Origin: Gemmatimonadota bacterium
GTDB taxonomy: Bacteria; Gemmatimonadota; Gemmatimonadetes; Gemmatimonadales; Gemmatimonadaceae
Length of the DNA stretch: 64,000 nt
NCBI GenBank assembly: GCA_021298835.1
Contig: JAJTHG010000027.1
Location: forward strand, 1-64,000
Direction of reading: 5' to 3'
A model generated the notes under the pieces. That model had not been told where the DNA came from. It searched no databases and saw only the letters and a list, made by a program, of their open reading frames with translations. Positions 36,110 to 44,931 of the stretch are shown here, in pieces. Both the position numbers and the translations under genes were made by a program. Within the stretch, counting starts at the first letter, position 1, and each line of letters begins with the position of its first letter.

Positions 36110-38614
36110 TCAGGCCTGTGGCGCCGGCGACGCCGGCACCGTGAACTCCAGCTTCGAGTTGTCCGCCGACGCGTCCACCAGGATCTCGTCGCCCTTCGCG
36201 AACTCGCCGACGAGGATCTTCTCCGAGAGCGGGTCCTCGATCCAGCGCTGGATCGCCCGCTTGAGCGGCCGCGCCCCGTACTTCTCGTCGTAGCCGTGCT
36301 TGACGAGGAAGTCGTTGGCCCGGTCGGTGAGCTTGAGGGTGAGCTCCTCGTCCTTGAGGCGCGACTGCACGTCGCGCAGCATGACCGAGACGATCTGCCC
36401 GACATGCGCGCGCGAGAGCGGATGGAAGACGATGACGTCGTCGAGCCGGTTGAGGAACTCCGGGTTGAAGGCGTGCTGCAACTCCTCCTTCACCTTGTCC
36501 TGGATCCGCGCGAAGTTCTGCTCGCCCTCCACGGCGTTGAAGCCCAGGCCGCGCCCCTTCGTGATGTCCTTGGCGCCGACGTTGGACGTCATGATGACCA
36601 CGGTGTTCTTGAAGTCGATCAGGCGCCCGTAGTTGTCCGTCAGGTGGCCCTCGTCGAGCACCTGCAGGAGGATGTTGAACACGTCCGGGTGCGCCTTCTC
36701 GATCTCGTCGAGCAGGATCACGCTGTACGGCTTGCGCCGCACCGCCTTGGTGAGCGTCCCCGAGTCCTCGTAGCCGACGTACCCCGGCGGCGCGCCGATG
36801 AGCCGCGACACGGAGAACTTCTCCATGTACTCGCTCATGTCAACGCGGATGAGCGCGCTCGCGTCGGCGAAGAGGAACTTCGCCAGCTGCCGCGCCACCT
36901 CCGTCTTGCCGACGCCGGTGGGGCCGCAGAAGATGAACGAGCCGATCGGCCGCTTGGGGTCCTTGAGACCGGCGCGGCTGCGCCGGATCGAGCGGGCGAG
37001 CGCCTTGATGGCGTCCTCCTGCCCGATCACCTGCGCGTGCATCTCCTCCTCCATCTTGAGGAGCCGCGTGGTCTCCGCCTCCTGCAGGCGCGTCACCGGG
37101 ATGCCCGTCCACCGGCTCACGATGAACGCGATGTTCTCCTCGGTGAGCTCCGGCCGGTGCGACTGCCGGGCCTGCTCCCATTCCTCCTGCTTCCGCCGGA
37201 TCTCCGCCTGCAGCTCGCGCTCCGAGTCCCGCAGCGCCGCCGCCCGCTCGAAGTTCTGGTCGCGGACCGCCGACTCCTTCTCGCCGTTGACCTTCTCGAG
37301 CTGCTCCTTGAGCGCCCCCACCTCCGGGGGCGGCACCTGCGCCGCCATGCGCGCCCGCGCCCCCGCCTCGTCGATCACGTCGATCGCCTTGTCCGGCAGG
37401 AATCGGTCGGTGATGTAGCGCTCGGAGAGCTTGGCCGCCGCGAGGAGCGTCTCATCGGAGATGCGCACCTTGTGGTGGTCCTCGTACTTCTTCCGCAGCC
37501 CCTTGAGGATCTCGACCGTCTCCTCGACCGACGGCGGGTCCACCACCACCGTCTGGAAGCGGCGCTCGAGCGCCCCGTCCTTCTCGATGTACTTGCGGTA
37601 CTCGTTGAGCGTGGACGCGCCGACGCACTGCAGCTCGCCACGCGCCAGCGCCGGCTTGAGCATGTTCGAGGCGTCGATCGCCCCTTCCGCCGCCCCCGCC
37701 CCCACCAGCGTGTGCAGCTCGTCGATGAACAGGATGATGTTCTTGTTCTGGGCGATCTCGTTCATGACCGCCTTGAGCCGCTCCTCGAACTGCCCGCGGT
37801 ACTTCGTCCCCGCGATCACCGCCGCCATGTCGAGCGACAGCACGCGGTTGTCCCGCAGCGAGTCCGGACAGTCGCCCGCGGCGATCAGCTGCGCGAGCCC
37901 CTCGACGATCGCGGTCTTCCCCACCCCCGGCTCGCCGATCAGCACCGGGTTGTTCTTCTTGCGCCGCGAGAGCACCTCCATCACCCGCTCGATCTCCTTG
38001 AACCGCCCGATCGTCGGGTCGAGCTGCCCCTCGCTCGCCAGCGTCGTCAGGTCGCGGCAGAAGTGGTCCAGCGCCGGGGTCTTCGACTTCTTCTCCCCCT
38101 TCTGGCTCGGTGCCGGCGGCGGCGGCGGCGCCCCCCCGCCCTGCGCCTGCGCCGAGGCGTCCTGCGGCATCTCCGTCCCCAGCAGGCGCAGCGTCTCCGT
38201 CCGCGCCGCGTCGAGATTCACCCCCGCGTCCGCCAGTACCTGCGCCGCGATCCCCTTCTCCTCCCGCAGCAGCCCGAGCAGCAGGTGCTCGGTGCCGACG
38301 TAGCTGTGCGACAGCTCGCGCGCCTCGCTCATGGCGAGCTCGAGCACCTTCTTCGCCCGCGAGGTGTACGGCAGGTCGGGGCCGGTCGCCTGCGCCGCCT
38401 TCCCCTTCTTGACCGTGTCCTCGATCTTCTGCTGGATCTCCTCGAGGTCCACGTCGAGGTTCTTCAGCACCGCGGCCGCGACGCCCTCCCCTTCACGGAT
38501 CAGCCCGAGCAGGATGTGCTCGGTGCCCACGTACTCGTGGTGAAGGCGAGCCGCCTCCTCCCGCGCCATCGCCAGGACCTTCCGGACCCGTTCCGTAAAG
38601 TTGTACCCGTTCAT
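36110..38614 (-). CDS. clpC: ATP-dependent Clp protease ATPase subunit ClpC
   Basis: Hsp100 unfoldase of 834 residues that feeds marked proteins to ClpP. An N-terminal Clp_N domain with two repeats (1-145) binds adaptors or phosphoarginine; AAA modules carry P-loops [11 protein letters not shown] (near 212) and [11 protein letters not shown] (near 555); a UVR-type middle coiled segment with [10 protein letters not shown] (near 425) marks ClpC rather than ClpA or ClpB. It ends about 18 bases before a long hairpin. ClpP is not in the window. It lies 28 bases after mcsB, as in Firmicutes. Confidence 0.97.
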   Translation of the reverse strand: MNGYNFTERVRKVLAMAREEAARLHHEYVGTEHILLGLIREGEGVAAAVLKNLDVDLEEIQQKIEDTVKKGKAAQATGPDLPYTSRAKKVLELAMSEARELSHSYVGTEHLLLGLLREEKGIAAQVLADAGVNLDAARTETLRLLGTEMPQDASAQAQGGGAPPPPPAPSQKGEKKSKTPALDHFCRDLTTLASEGQLDPTIGRFKEIERVMEVLSRRKKNNPVLIGEPGVGKTAIVEGLAQLIAAGDCPDSLRDNRVLSLDMAAVIAGTKYRGQFEERLKAVMNEIAQNKNIILFIDELHTLVGAGAAEGAIDASNMLKPALARGELQCVGASTLNEYRKYIEKDGALERRFQTVVVDPPSVEETVEILKGLRKKYEDHHKVRISDETLLAAAKLSERYITDRFLPDKAIDVIDEAGARARMAAQVPPPEVGALKEQLEKVNGEKESAVRDQNFERAAALRDSERELQAEIRRKQEEWEQARQSHRPELTEENIAFIVSRWTGIPVTRLQEAETTRLLKMEEEMHAQVIGQEDAIKALARSIRRSRAGLKDPKRPIGSFIFCGPTGVGKTEVARQLAKFLFADASALIRVDMSEYMEKFSVSRLIGAPPGYVGYEDSGTLTKAVRRKPYSVILLDEIEKAHPDVFNILLQVLDEGHLTDNYGRLIDFKNTVVIMTSNVGAKDITKGRGLGFNAVEGEQNFARIQDKVKEELQHAFNPEFLNRLDDVIVFHPLSRAHVGQIVSVMLRDVQSRLKDEELTLKLTDRANDFLVKHGYDEKYGARPLKRAIQRWIEDPLSEKILVGEFAKGDEILVDASADNSKLEFTVPASPAPQA

Positions 38615-38642
38615 GCCACGCGCCTCGCGCCCTTGGGAGGAG

Positions 38643-39728
38643 TCAACCCCGCACGGAATCTTCGGCCAGCAACTGCCGCACGTACCGCGCCCGGGCCTGG
38701 TTCGCCTCCCCCTCGCCGAGGGAGCGCCCTTCCGCCCGCGCCAAGTGCGCCGTCTGGCTGAATATCAGGAGCTTGTTGAGCGTGTATACACTCAGGCCGC
38801 CGATCAAGTTCAGACCGACCGCGAGGCGTACCCCGCTTAGGTAATTCATTGCCTCTTCGAAGGAAAGGCTCCGGGCGTACCGCAAGGTTCCATAGGCCCG
38901 CCAGAGCTTGTCCTCGATGATGTACCCCGCCTGCCGGACCAGCACCCGCCGCGCCTCCTGCTCCTGCTCGATCACGTACCGGACCATCTTCTCGAGATGG
39001 TCGATCAGGTCGTCCTCGGACTTCCCCAGCGTCGTCTGGTTCGAGATCTGGAAGAAGTTGCCCAGCACCTCCGACCCCTCGCCATACAGCCCGCGGTAGG
39101 TCAGCCCCACCTGCTGGAGCCCCGTCAGCACCTTCTGGATCTCCTTCGTCAGGACCAGGCCCGGCAGGTGGATCAGAACCGAGGCCCGCATCCCCGTCCC
39201 CGTGTTGGTCGGGCACGCCGTCAGGAAGCCGAACTGGTCGTGCCACGCGTACGGCAGCACCGTCCCCAGTTCCCGGTCGAGCCGCTCCACCGCCGCGTAC
39301 GCCGCGTCCACCGCGAACCCCGACCGCAGCGCCTGGAGCCGCAGGTGATCCTCCTCGTTCACCATCACCGAGGCGTCATGGCCCCCCAGCAGCAGTGCCG
39401 CCCCGATCCGCACCGGGAGCGTCGCCTCGACCCCCGCCAGTTCCTTGCTCACCAGGTGCCGCTCGTGAAGCAGCAGGCGGTCGACCGGCGCGAGTTCGTC
39501 CACCCGCACCAGCACACCGCCCGTCAGCGAGTCCACCTGCGGCATCGCCGAGCGCACCTGCGACAGGATCCGCAGCCGCTCGCCGTCCCGCGACCGCCCC
39601 GTGAAGGCGTATCCCTGCACGTTGCGCGCGAGCCGGATCCGCGTGCTCAGCACGATGTCGGCGTGCGCCCCCGACGCGTCCAGCCAGCCGAGCCCGCCGT
39701 CCGGCAGCAGCGACAGGTCGAGCGTCAT
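38643..39728 (-). CDS. mcsB: Protein arginine kinase McsB
   Basis: Kinase of 361 residues of the phosphagen-kinase fold that phosphorylates arginines on proteins, marking them for ClpC-ClpP. The catalytic Cys172 is in ACPTNTGTGM, NEEDHLR (124-130) is intact, and phosphate-binding arginines such as STRIRLARN (28-36) are present. The C-terminal RDxxRP/A phosphoarginine-binding motif of B. subtilis McsB is not evident: the matching stretch reads EGEANQARAR. ATG 39728 overlaps the mcsA stop (ATGA). Confidence 0.94.
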   Translation of the reverse strand: MTLDLSLLPDGGLGWLDASGAHADIVLSTRIRLARNVQGYAFTGRSRDGERLRILSQVRSAMPQVDSLTGGVLVRVDELAPVDRLLLHERHLVSKELAGVEATLPVRIGAALLLGGHDASVMVNEEDHLRLQALRSGFAVDAAYAAVERLDRELGTVLPYAWHDQFGFLTACPTNTGTGMRASVLIHLPGLVLTKEIQKVLTGLQQVGLTYRGLYGEGSEVLGNFFQISNQTTLGKSEDDLIDHLEKMVRYVIEQEQEARRVLVRQAGYIIEDKLWRAYGTLRYARSLSFEEAMNYLSGVRLAVGLNLIGGLSVYTLNKLLIFSQTAHLARAEGRSLGEGEANQARARYVRQLLAEDSVRG

Positions 39729-40210
39729 TCGAGCCCCCGGATCTGGTCGCGCAGCGACGCCGCCTGCTCGAACTGCTCCGCGTCGATCGCCCGCTTGAGA
39801 GCCGCCCGCAGTTCGAGCAGCGAGTTCTGCCGCTGCGCCCCCTCCGGGAGCGGCGGCTCGTAGCGGCGACCGGCGTGCGTGTGGTCGCCGTGCACCCGCT
39901 TGAGCAAGTCGCGCAGCGGCTGGTCGAACGCCCCGTAGCACGCCGGACACCCCAGCCGCCCCGACGCCCGGAACTCCCGCAGGGTCAGGCCGCACACCGT
40001 GCAGGCCGTCCCGTCGCGCACCGGCCCCGGCAGCTGCTGCTGCGCGGCCTTGATCAGCGCGCCCAGCGGCGTCGTCGGCAGCGCGACCGTCGTCTCCACC
40101 CCCTTCTCGGCCGCGCACCGCTCGCACAGGTGGACCTGCGTCACCGCGTTGTCCACGATCGACGTCAGGTGTACCACCGCATCGCGGTCCTTGCAGTTAT
40201 CGCACAGCAT
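39725..40210 (-). CDS. mcsA: McsA-like activator of protein arginine kinase
   Basis: Protein of 161 residues. Two zinc-finger pairs are visible: CDNC...CERC in the first 40 residues and CTVC...CPAC in the middle. A C-terminal UVR motif (KRAIDAEQFEQAASLRDQIRGL) matches the McsA layout and could contact ClpC. In Firmicutes it activates McsB. The start ATG 40210 overlaps the end of lolD by 14 bases. The frame extends upstream but the zinc-ribbon begins at this ATG. Confidence 0.88.
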   Translation of the reverse strand: MLCDNCKDRDAVVHLTSIVDNAVTQVHLCERCAAEKGVETTVALPTTPLGALIKAAQQQLPGPVRDGTACTVCGLTLREFRASGRLGCPACYGAFDQPLRDLLKRVHGDHTHAGRRYEPPLPEGAQRQNSLLELRAALKRAIDAEQFEQAASLRDQIRGLE

Positions 40211-40916
40211 CCCGTCCTCGCTCCGGTCCCACCTCGCCGGCGACCAGCCGGCCGTCGGCAAGGTGCAGCACCCGATCCGCCCGTGCGGCCAGCGACGGGT
40301 TGTGGGTCACCACCACCGTCGCCGTCCCCTCGTCCTTCGCCAGTCGCACCAGCAGCGCGTGGAGCGCCTCGGCGTTGTGCCAGTCGAGATTCCCCGACGG
40401 CTCGTCGGCCAGCAGCACCCGCGGCTTCGCCGCGAGCGCCCGCGCGACCGCCGTACGCTGCTGCTCCCCGCCCGACAGCGCCGCCGGCCGGTGATGCAAC
40501 CGGGGGCCCAGCCCCACGAGTTCCAACAGCCCCCGCGCCCGGGCCCGCGCCTCGCCCTCCGGCACCCCACCGATCCGCAGGGGCATCATGACGTTCTCGA
40601 GCGCCGTGAACTCCCGCAGCAGGTGGTGGAACTGGAAGACGAATCCCACCGTCCGGTTGCGCAGCGCGGTCCGCTCCGCCTCCGATAGCCCGTCCAGCGG
40701 CTGGCCGCCGATGGCGATCGTCCCCGCCGTGGGGACGTCGAGCGCCCCGAGGAGGTGCAGCAAGGTGCTCTTGCCCGCGCCGCTCGCCCCGACGATCGCC
40801 ACCAGCTCCCCCGGCTCGACGGCGAGGTCCACCCCGTCCAGTACGCGCACCGGCTGGCCGTCGTTGTCCACGTAGGTCCGGACGACGCCGGACGCGAGCA
40901 GGGCCGGGTAGCTCAT
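40197..40916 (-). CDS. lolD: Lipoprotein-releasing ABC ATPase LolD
   Basis: ATPase of 239 residues that powers release of outer-membrane lipoproteins from the inner membrane. Walker A is GASGAGKST, the signature is LSGGEQQRTAVARAL, Walker B is LLADEPSGNLD, and the H-loop is VVTHN. MacB and FtsE share this pattern; pairing with the LolC/E permease supports LolD. ATG 40916 overlaps the permease stop. Confidence 0.9.
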   Translation of the reverse strand: MSYPALLASGVVRTYVDNDGQPVRVLDGVDLAVEPGELVAIVGASGAGKSTLLHLLGALDVPTAGTIAIGGQPLDGLSEAERTALRNRTVGFVFQFHHLLREFTALENVMMPLRIGGVPEGEARARARGLLELVGLGPRLHHRPAALSGGEQQRTAVARALAAKPRVLLADEPSGNLDWHNAEALHALLVRLAKDEGTATVVVTHNPSLAARADRVLHLADGRLVAGEVGPERGRDAVR

Positions 40917-42163
40917 TCGTGGCGGATCGCCTCGACCGGCTGCAGCGCGGCGGCGGCCCGGGCGGGCCAGATCGTCGCCACGCCGGCGATGATCAAGCTC
41001 GCCACGGCCGTCACCGCGACGTCGGACCAGTCGGTGAGCACCGGCAGGTGGTCGATGAAGTACACCGACGAGTCGAGCGCGATCAGCTTCCCCCGGTCCA
41101 CCGCCACCGAGGCGCCCAGGCCGAGCACGAGCCCGAGGAACGTCCCGAAGCCGCCGATCAGCACCCCCTGCAGCAGGAACACTGTCCGCACCGACGCGGC
41201 GGGGAGGCCCATGGCCCGCAGGATGCCGATCTCGCGCGTCTTGTCCGCCACGACCATCGTGAGCGTGCTCACGATGTTGAACGCCGCGACCAGCACGATG
41301 AGCAGCAGGATCACCCCCATGCCGAGCTTCTCGAGCTTGAGCGCCTGGAACAGGGAGCGGTTCTGCTCCTGCCAGTCCACCGTGCGATACGGATAGCCGA
41401 GCGAGTCGGCCAGCGCTCCGCCGACGAGCGGCGCCCGCCACCGGTCGGTGGTGCGCACCTCGAGCCCGGTGACGGCGGTACCGAGCGCGGCGAACTCCTG
41501 CGCCGCCTCGAGCGGCAGGTACACGTAGCCGTTGTCGTACTCGTACATCCCGGTGCTGAAGAGCCCGGTGACCTCGAACGCGTACGTGGCGGGGACGAAC
41601 GTGCCGAGCGTGGGCGACAGCCGGGCCCCCGCGAACGCCACCAGCCGCACCGTGTCGCCCGGGAAGACGTTGAGCCGCTGGGCCAGCAGGCGCCCGAGCA
41701 CGGCGCCGCGCCGCTGGCCCGCGCGCGTCCGGAACGAGAAGTCGCCCGAGACGGCGTGCGTGCGGATCGGCGTGACGGCATCGCCGACGGGCTCGGTCTC
41801 GAGCCCGTACACGTACACCCCCTCGGCGTACCCCGCGCCGGCGCTGATGCCCCCCTGCGTGATCACGAAGGGGGCCGCCGCCACCACGCCGGGAAAGCCC
41901 CGGACGCGGTCGCGAAGCGGGCCCCAGTCGTCGAGGGTCAGCGCGTCGCCGTACGTCAGGACGCGCACGTCGGGACTGCCGACCAGGATCTTCTCCCGCA
42001 GGTCGGTCTGGAGCCCGTTCATGACGCCCATGATCAGCACGAGCGCCGCCACCCCCACCACGACCCCGCCGATGGCGATGGCCGAGATGAGCGAGACCAC
42101 GCGCGACCCCCGCCGGCTGCGGAGGTAGCGGAGCGCGATCGACCACTCGAGCGGCGTCGCCAT
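40913..42163 (-). CDS. lolC: Lipoprotein-releasing ABC permease LolC/LolE
   Basis: Inner-membrane protein of 416 residues. One helix near the N terminus, a large periplasmic domain of about 220 residues, then three helices in an FtsX-type domain; the N terminus SIALRYLRSRR and the phrase VVSLISAIAIGGVVVG match the LolC/E family. Only one permease gene is present, so a homodimer (LolF-like) is likely. It lies 8 bases after lysS. Confidence 0.9.
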   Translation of the reverse strand: MATPLEWSIALRYLRSRRGSRVVSLISAIAIGGVVVGVAALVLIMGVMNGLQTDLREKILVGSPDVRVLTYGDALTLDDWGPLRDRVRGFPGVVAAAPFVITQGGISAGAGYAEGVYVYGLETEPVGDAVTPIRTHAVSGDFSFRTRAGQRRGAVLGRLLAQRLNVFPGDTVRLVAFAGARLSPTLGTFVPATYAFEVTGLFSTGMYEYDNGYVYLPLEAAQEFAALGTAVTGLEVRTTDRWRAPLVGGALADSLGYPYRTVDWQEQNRSLFQALKLEKLGMGVILLLIVLVAAFNIVSTLTMVVADKTREIGILRAMGLPAASVRTVFLLQGVLIGGFGTFLGLVLGLGASVAVDRGKLIALDSSVYFIDHLPVLTDWSDVAVTAVASLIIAGVATIWPARAAAALQPVEAIRHE

Positions 42164-42171
42164 CGGACGGC

Positions 42172-43695
42172 CTACTGTTCCGGCCGCAAGGCCGGGAAGA
42201 GGATCACGTCGCGGATGTGCGACGTCCCGGTCAGGAACATGAAGAGCCGGTCGATGCCGATCCCCACGCCCCCCATCGGCGGCATGCCGTACTCCATCGC
42301 CCGGAGGTAATCCTCGTCCACGCCCGAGGCCTCCTCGTCACCCGCATCGCGGAGGACGGCCTGCGCCTCGAGCCGGCGGCGCTGGTCGAGCGGGTCGTTG
42401 AGCTCGCTGAAGGCATTGGCCAGCTCGGTGCCGCGCGCGAACAGCTCGAAGCGCTCGGTGAGCCGCGGGTCGCCGCGCTTGGGCTTCGCCAGCGGCGAGA
42501 GCTCGAGCGGGTAGTCGAGCACGAAGGTCGGCCGGTCGAGCGTCCGTTCGACGAGCGCACCGAAGAGCTCGTCGAGGAGCTTCGGACGGCTCATGGCGTC
42601 CACCCCGGCCACGCCCGCCCGCGTCGCCGCCGCCCGCAGGGCGGCGTCGGTCAGGTCGAGCACGTGCGGCACGCCGAGCCGGGCCGAGAGCGTCGGCGCC
42701 CAAGCGACCCGCGCGAACGGCGGCGCGAGAAAGTCGCCGTCGAGCGTCCCCGTCCGCTCGGCCAGCGGCCCGAGGGCGTCGCGCACCGCACCGGCCGCAC
42801 GCACGAGCAGCGCCTCGACGATGTCCATCATCGTCGTGTAGTCGGCGTAGGCGTGGTAGAACTCGAGCATCGTGAACTCCGGATTGTGCGTCCGGTCGAT
42901 GCCCTCGTTGCGGAAGTCGTGGCCGATCTCGTACACCCGCTCGAAACCGCCGACGACCAGCCGCTTGAGGTAGAGCTCGTCGGCGATGCGCAGGTAGAGC
43001 GTCTGGTCGAGCGCGTTGTGGTGCGTCGTGAAGGGTTTCGCCATCGCGCCGCCGTACTGCGGCTGCAGCACCGGCGTCTCGACCTCGAGGTAGCCGAGGC
43101 CGTCGAGGTGGGCGCGGATGGCGGAGATCATGCGGGAGCGGGCGGCGAAGTGCCGCCGCACCTCGGGGTGGACGGCGAGGTCGGCATACCGCTGGCGGGA
43201 GCGCTGCTCCCCGTCCTCGAGCGCCCCGTGGCGCACCACCGTGCCGTCCGCCTGCAGCTCCTCCTTGCCGAAGGGCAGCGGGCGCAGCGACTTGGCGAGC
43301 AGCGTCACGGCCGTCGCCTGCACGGTCGTCTCCCCGGTGCGCGTGCGCATGAGCGTCCCTGCCACCCCCACCACGTCGCCGATGTCGAGCAGCTCGACGA
43401 GCCGCCACGCCTCGCCGAGGTCGTCGCGGCGGAAGTAGCACTGGATCCGCCCGGTGTCGTCGGCGAGATGCGCGAAGGCGGTCTTGCCGTGGCCGCGCCA
43501 GTTGACGAGTCGCCCCGCGACGCGCACGGGCACCGGCGCCGCGTCGGCCGACTCGGCGGGCGGGATCGCCGCCAGCGCCTCCGCCGCGTGGTGCGTGCGG
43601 TCGTAGGCGTACGCGAACGGGACGAGCCCCGCCGCCTCGATCGCCGCGAGCTTCTCGCGGCGCGCCTGCATCACGAAGTTGAGGTCCTCGCTCAC
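42172..43695 (-). CDS. lysS: Lysine--tRNA ligase (class II)
   Basis: Class II synthetase of 507 residues that charges tRNA-Lys. An N-terminal OB anticodon-binding domain (about 65-170) is followed by motif 2 in FRNEGIDRTHNPEFTM and motif 3 in GIGIDRLFMFLTG. GTG 43695 overlaps the prfB stop as GTGA. prfB-lysS pairing is seen in other bacteria, including E. coli. A tRNA-Lys gene is present at 53963. Confidence 0.97.
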   Translation of the reverse strand: MSEDLNFVMQARREKLAAIEAAGLVPFAYAYDRTHHAAEALAAIPPAESADAAPVPVRVAGRLVNWRGHGKTAFAHLADDTGRIQCYFRRDDLGEAWRLVELLDIGDVVGVAGTLMRTRTGETTVQATAVTLLAKSLRPLPFGKEELQADGTVVRHGALEDGEQRSRQRYADLAVHPEVRRHFAARSRMISAIRAHLDGLGYLEVETPVLQPQYGGAMAKPFTTHHNALDQTLYLRIADELYLKRLVVGGFERVYEIGHDFRNEGIDRTHNPEFTMLEFYHAYADYTTMMDIVEALLVRAAGAVRDALGPLAERTGTLDGDFLAPPFARVAWAPTLSARLGVPHVLDLTDAALRAAATRAGVAGVDAMSRPKLLDELFGALVERTLDRPTFVLDYPLELSPLAKPKRGDPRLTERFELFARGTELANAFSELNDPLDQRRRLEAQAVLRDAGDEEASGVDEDYLRAMEYGMPPMGGVGIGIDRLFMFLTGTSHIRDVILFPALRPEQ

Positions 43696-44802
43696 GCCGC
43701 GTCGCCCTGCCGCTTGAGGTACGCCTCGATGAACGGGTCGATCGCCCCGTCGAGCACCTTGTGCACGTCCGTGACCTTCAGCTCGGTCCGATGGTCGTTC
43801 GCCATCGTGTACGGCTGGAGCACGTAGCTGCGGATCTGCGAGCCGAAGCTCACGTCCTGCTTCGTCGAATCGAGCGCCGCTCTGGCCGCCTGCTGCTTCT
43901 CCAGTTCCCGCAGGTACAGCTTGTTCTTGAGCTGCTTCATCGCATGCTCCCGGTTCTTGTGCTGCGACCGTTGCTGCTGGCACGAGACGACGATCCCCGA
44001 CGGCAGGTGCGTCAGCCGCACTGCCGAGGACGTCTTGTTGACGTGCTGGCCGCCCGCCCCCGAGGCGCGGAAGACGTCCATCTTGATGTCCTCGTCGCGG
44101 ATCTCGATGTTGATCTCCTCGTTCACCACCGGATACACGAAGATCGACGCGAAGCTCGTGTGCCGCCGTGCCTGCGAGTCGTACGGCGAGATGCGCACGA
44201 GCCGGTGCACGCCGGTCTCCGCCCGGAGGAACCCGAACGCCGACGGCCCCTTGATCTCCAGCACCGCCCCCTTGATCCCCGCCTCCTCGCCCTCCGACAG
44301 GTCGAGGATCTCCACCGCGTAGCCCTTCCGCTCGGCCCAGCGTGTGTACATCCGCATCAGCATCTGGGCCCAGTCCTGCGCCTCCGTTCCGCCGGCACCG
44401 GCGCTGATCTCCACCTGAGCGTCGCGGAAGTCGTCCTTCCCCTGCAGCAACGAGCGGAGCTCGAACGCCTCGGCCTCGTCACGGATCGCCTCGGCCTCGC
44501 GCGTCGCATCGGCCTCCATGGCCGGGTCCGGCTCGAGCGCCAGCAGTTCCTCGAGCTCCCGCGCGTCCGCGACCCGCTGCTGCAGGCCGTCGTGCGGCTC
44601 GACCCAGTTCTTGAGGGTCTTCACTTCCTGCACCGTCGCCTGCGCCGCCGCCTGGTCGTTCCAGAAGGCGGCGTCGGCCATCCGGCCCTCGAGTTCGCTC
44701 AGCCGCGCGCGCTTCGCGTCGAGGTCAAAGGAACCTCCGGAGCTCGACGAGCTTCTCGGCGGCGGCGGCCAGCACCTGGCCGCGATTCGTGGCGTCGGAC
44801 AT
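43692..44802 (-). CDS. prfB: Peptide chain release factor 2, with programmed +1 frameshift
   Basis: Translation release factor of 369 residues for UGA and UAA codons, made by ribosomal frameshift. The first 25 codons run from ATG 44802 to the CTT at 44728 and meet an in-frame TGA (44727-44725). Reading one base on gives GAC CTC GAC..., which continues the protein to the stop at 43692. GGAGG lies three bases before the CTT, as in the classic autoregulatory site. The GGQ motif is intact (GAGGQHVNKT). The stop-codon tripeptide is SPY rather than SPF. Low RF2 favours the shift, so the factor controls its own level. Confidence 0.96.
44725..44738 (-). promoter_or_regulatory. prfB +1 frameshift site
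   Basis: On the minus strand the order is GGAGG (44738-44734), TTC, CTT (44730-44728), TGA (44727-44725), then C. The anti-SD pairing and slippery CTT-TGA-C are the two known stimulators of RF2 shifting. Confidence 0.93.
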
Positions 44803-44823
44803 CGGCGTGGGGAACAAGTCGGA

Positions 44824-44860
44824 CGCGGGCCGCTCCTGCCGGTTGCAGGGGCGGCCCGCG
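44824..44860 (-). terminator. Long GC hairpin between the zinc-ribbon gene and prfB
   Basis: The arm CGCGGGCCGC at 44824-44833 pairs with GCGGCCCGCG at 44851-44860, and inside it a nested CCTGC/GCAGG stem adds five pairs. It lies in the 129-base gap before prfB and would end the GGDEF-zinc-ribbon transcript or attenuate prfB. No U-tract is seen. The same nested CCTGC/GCAGG layout occurs after clpC. Confidence 0.5.
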
Positions 44861-44931
44861 ACGTGTCGGTAAGCTAGCGGAACGCCCCGGCGTTCTGCAC
44901 TGCGCGCGGGGCGCCCGGGGCCGCGCCGACC

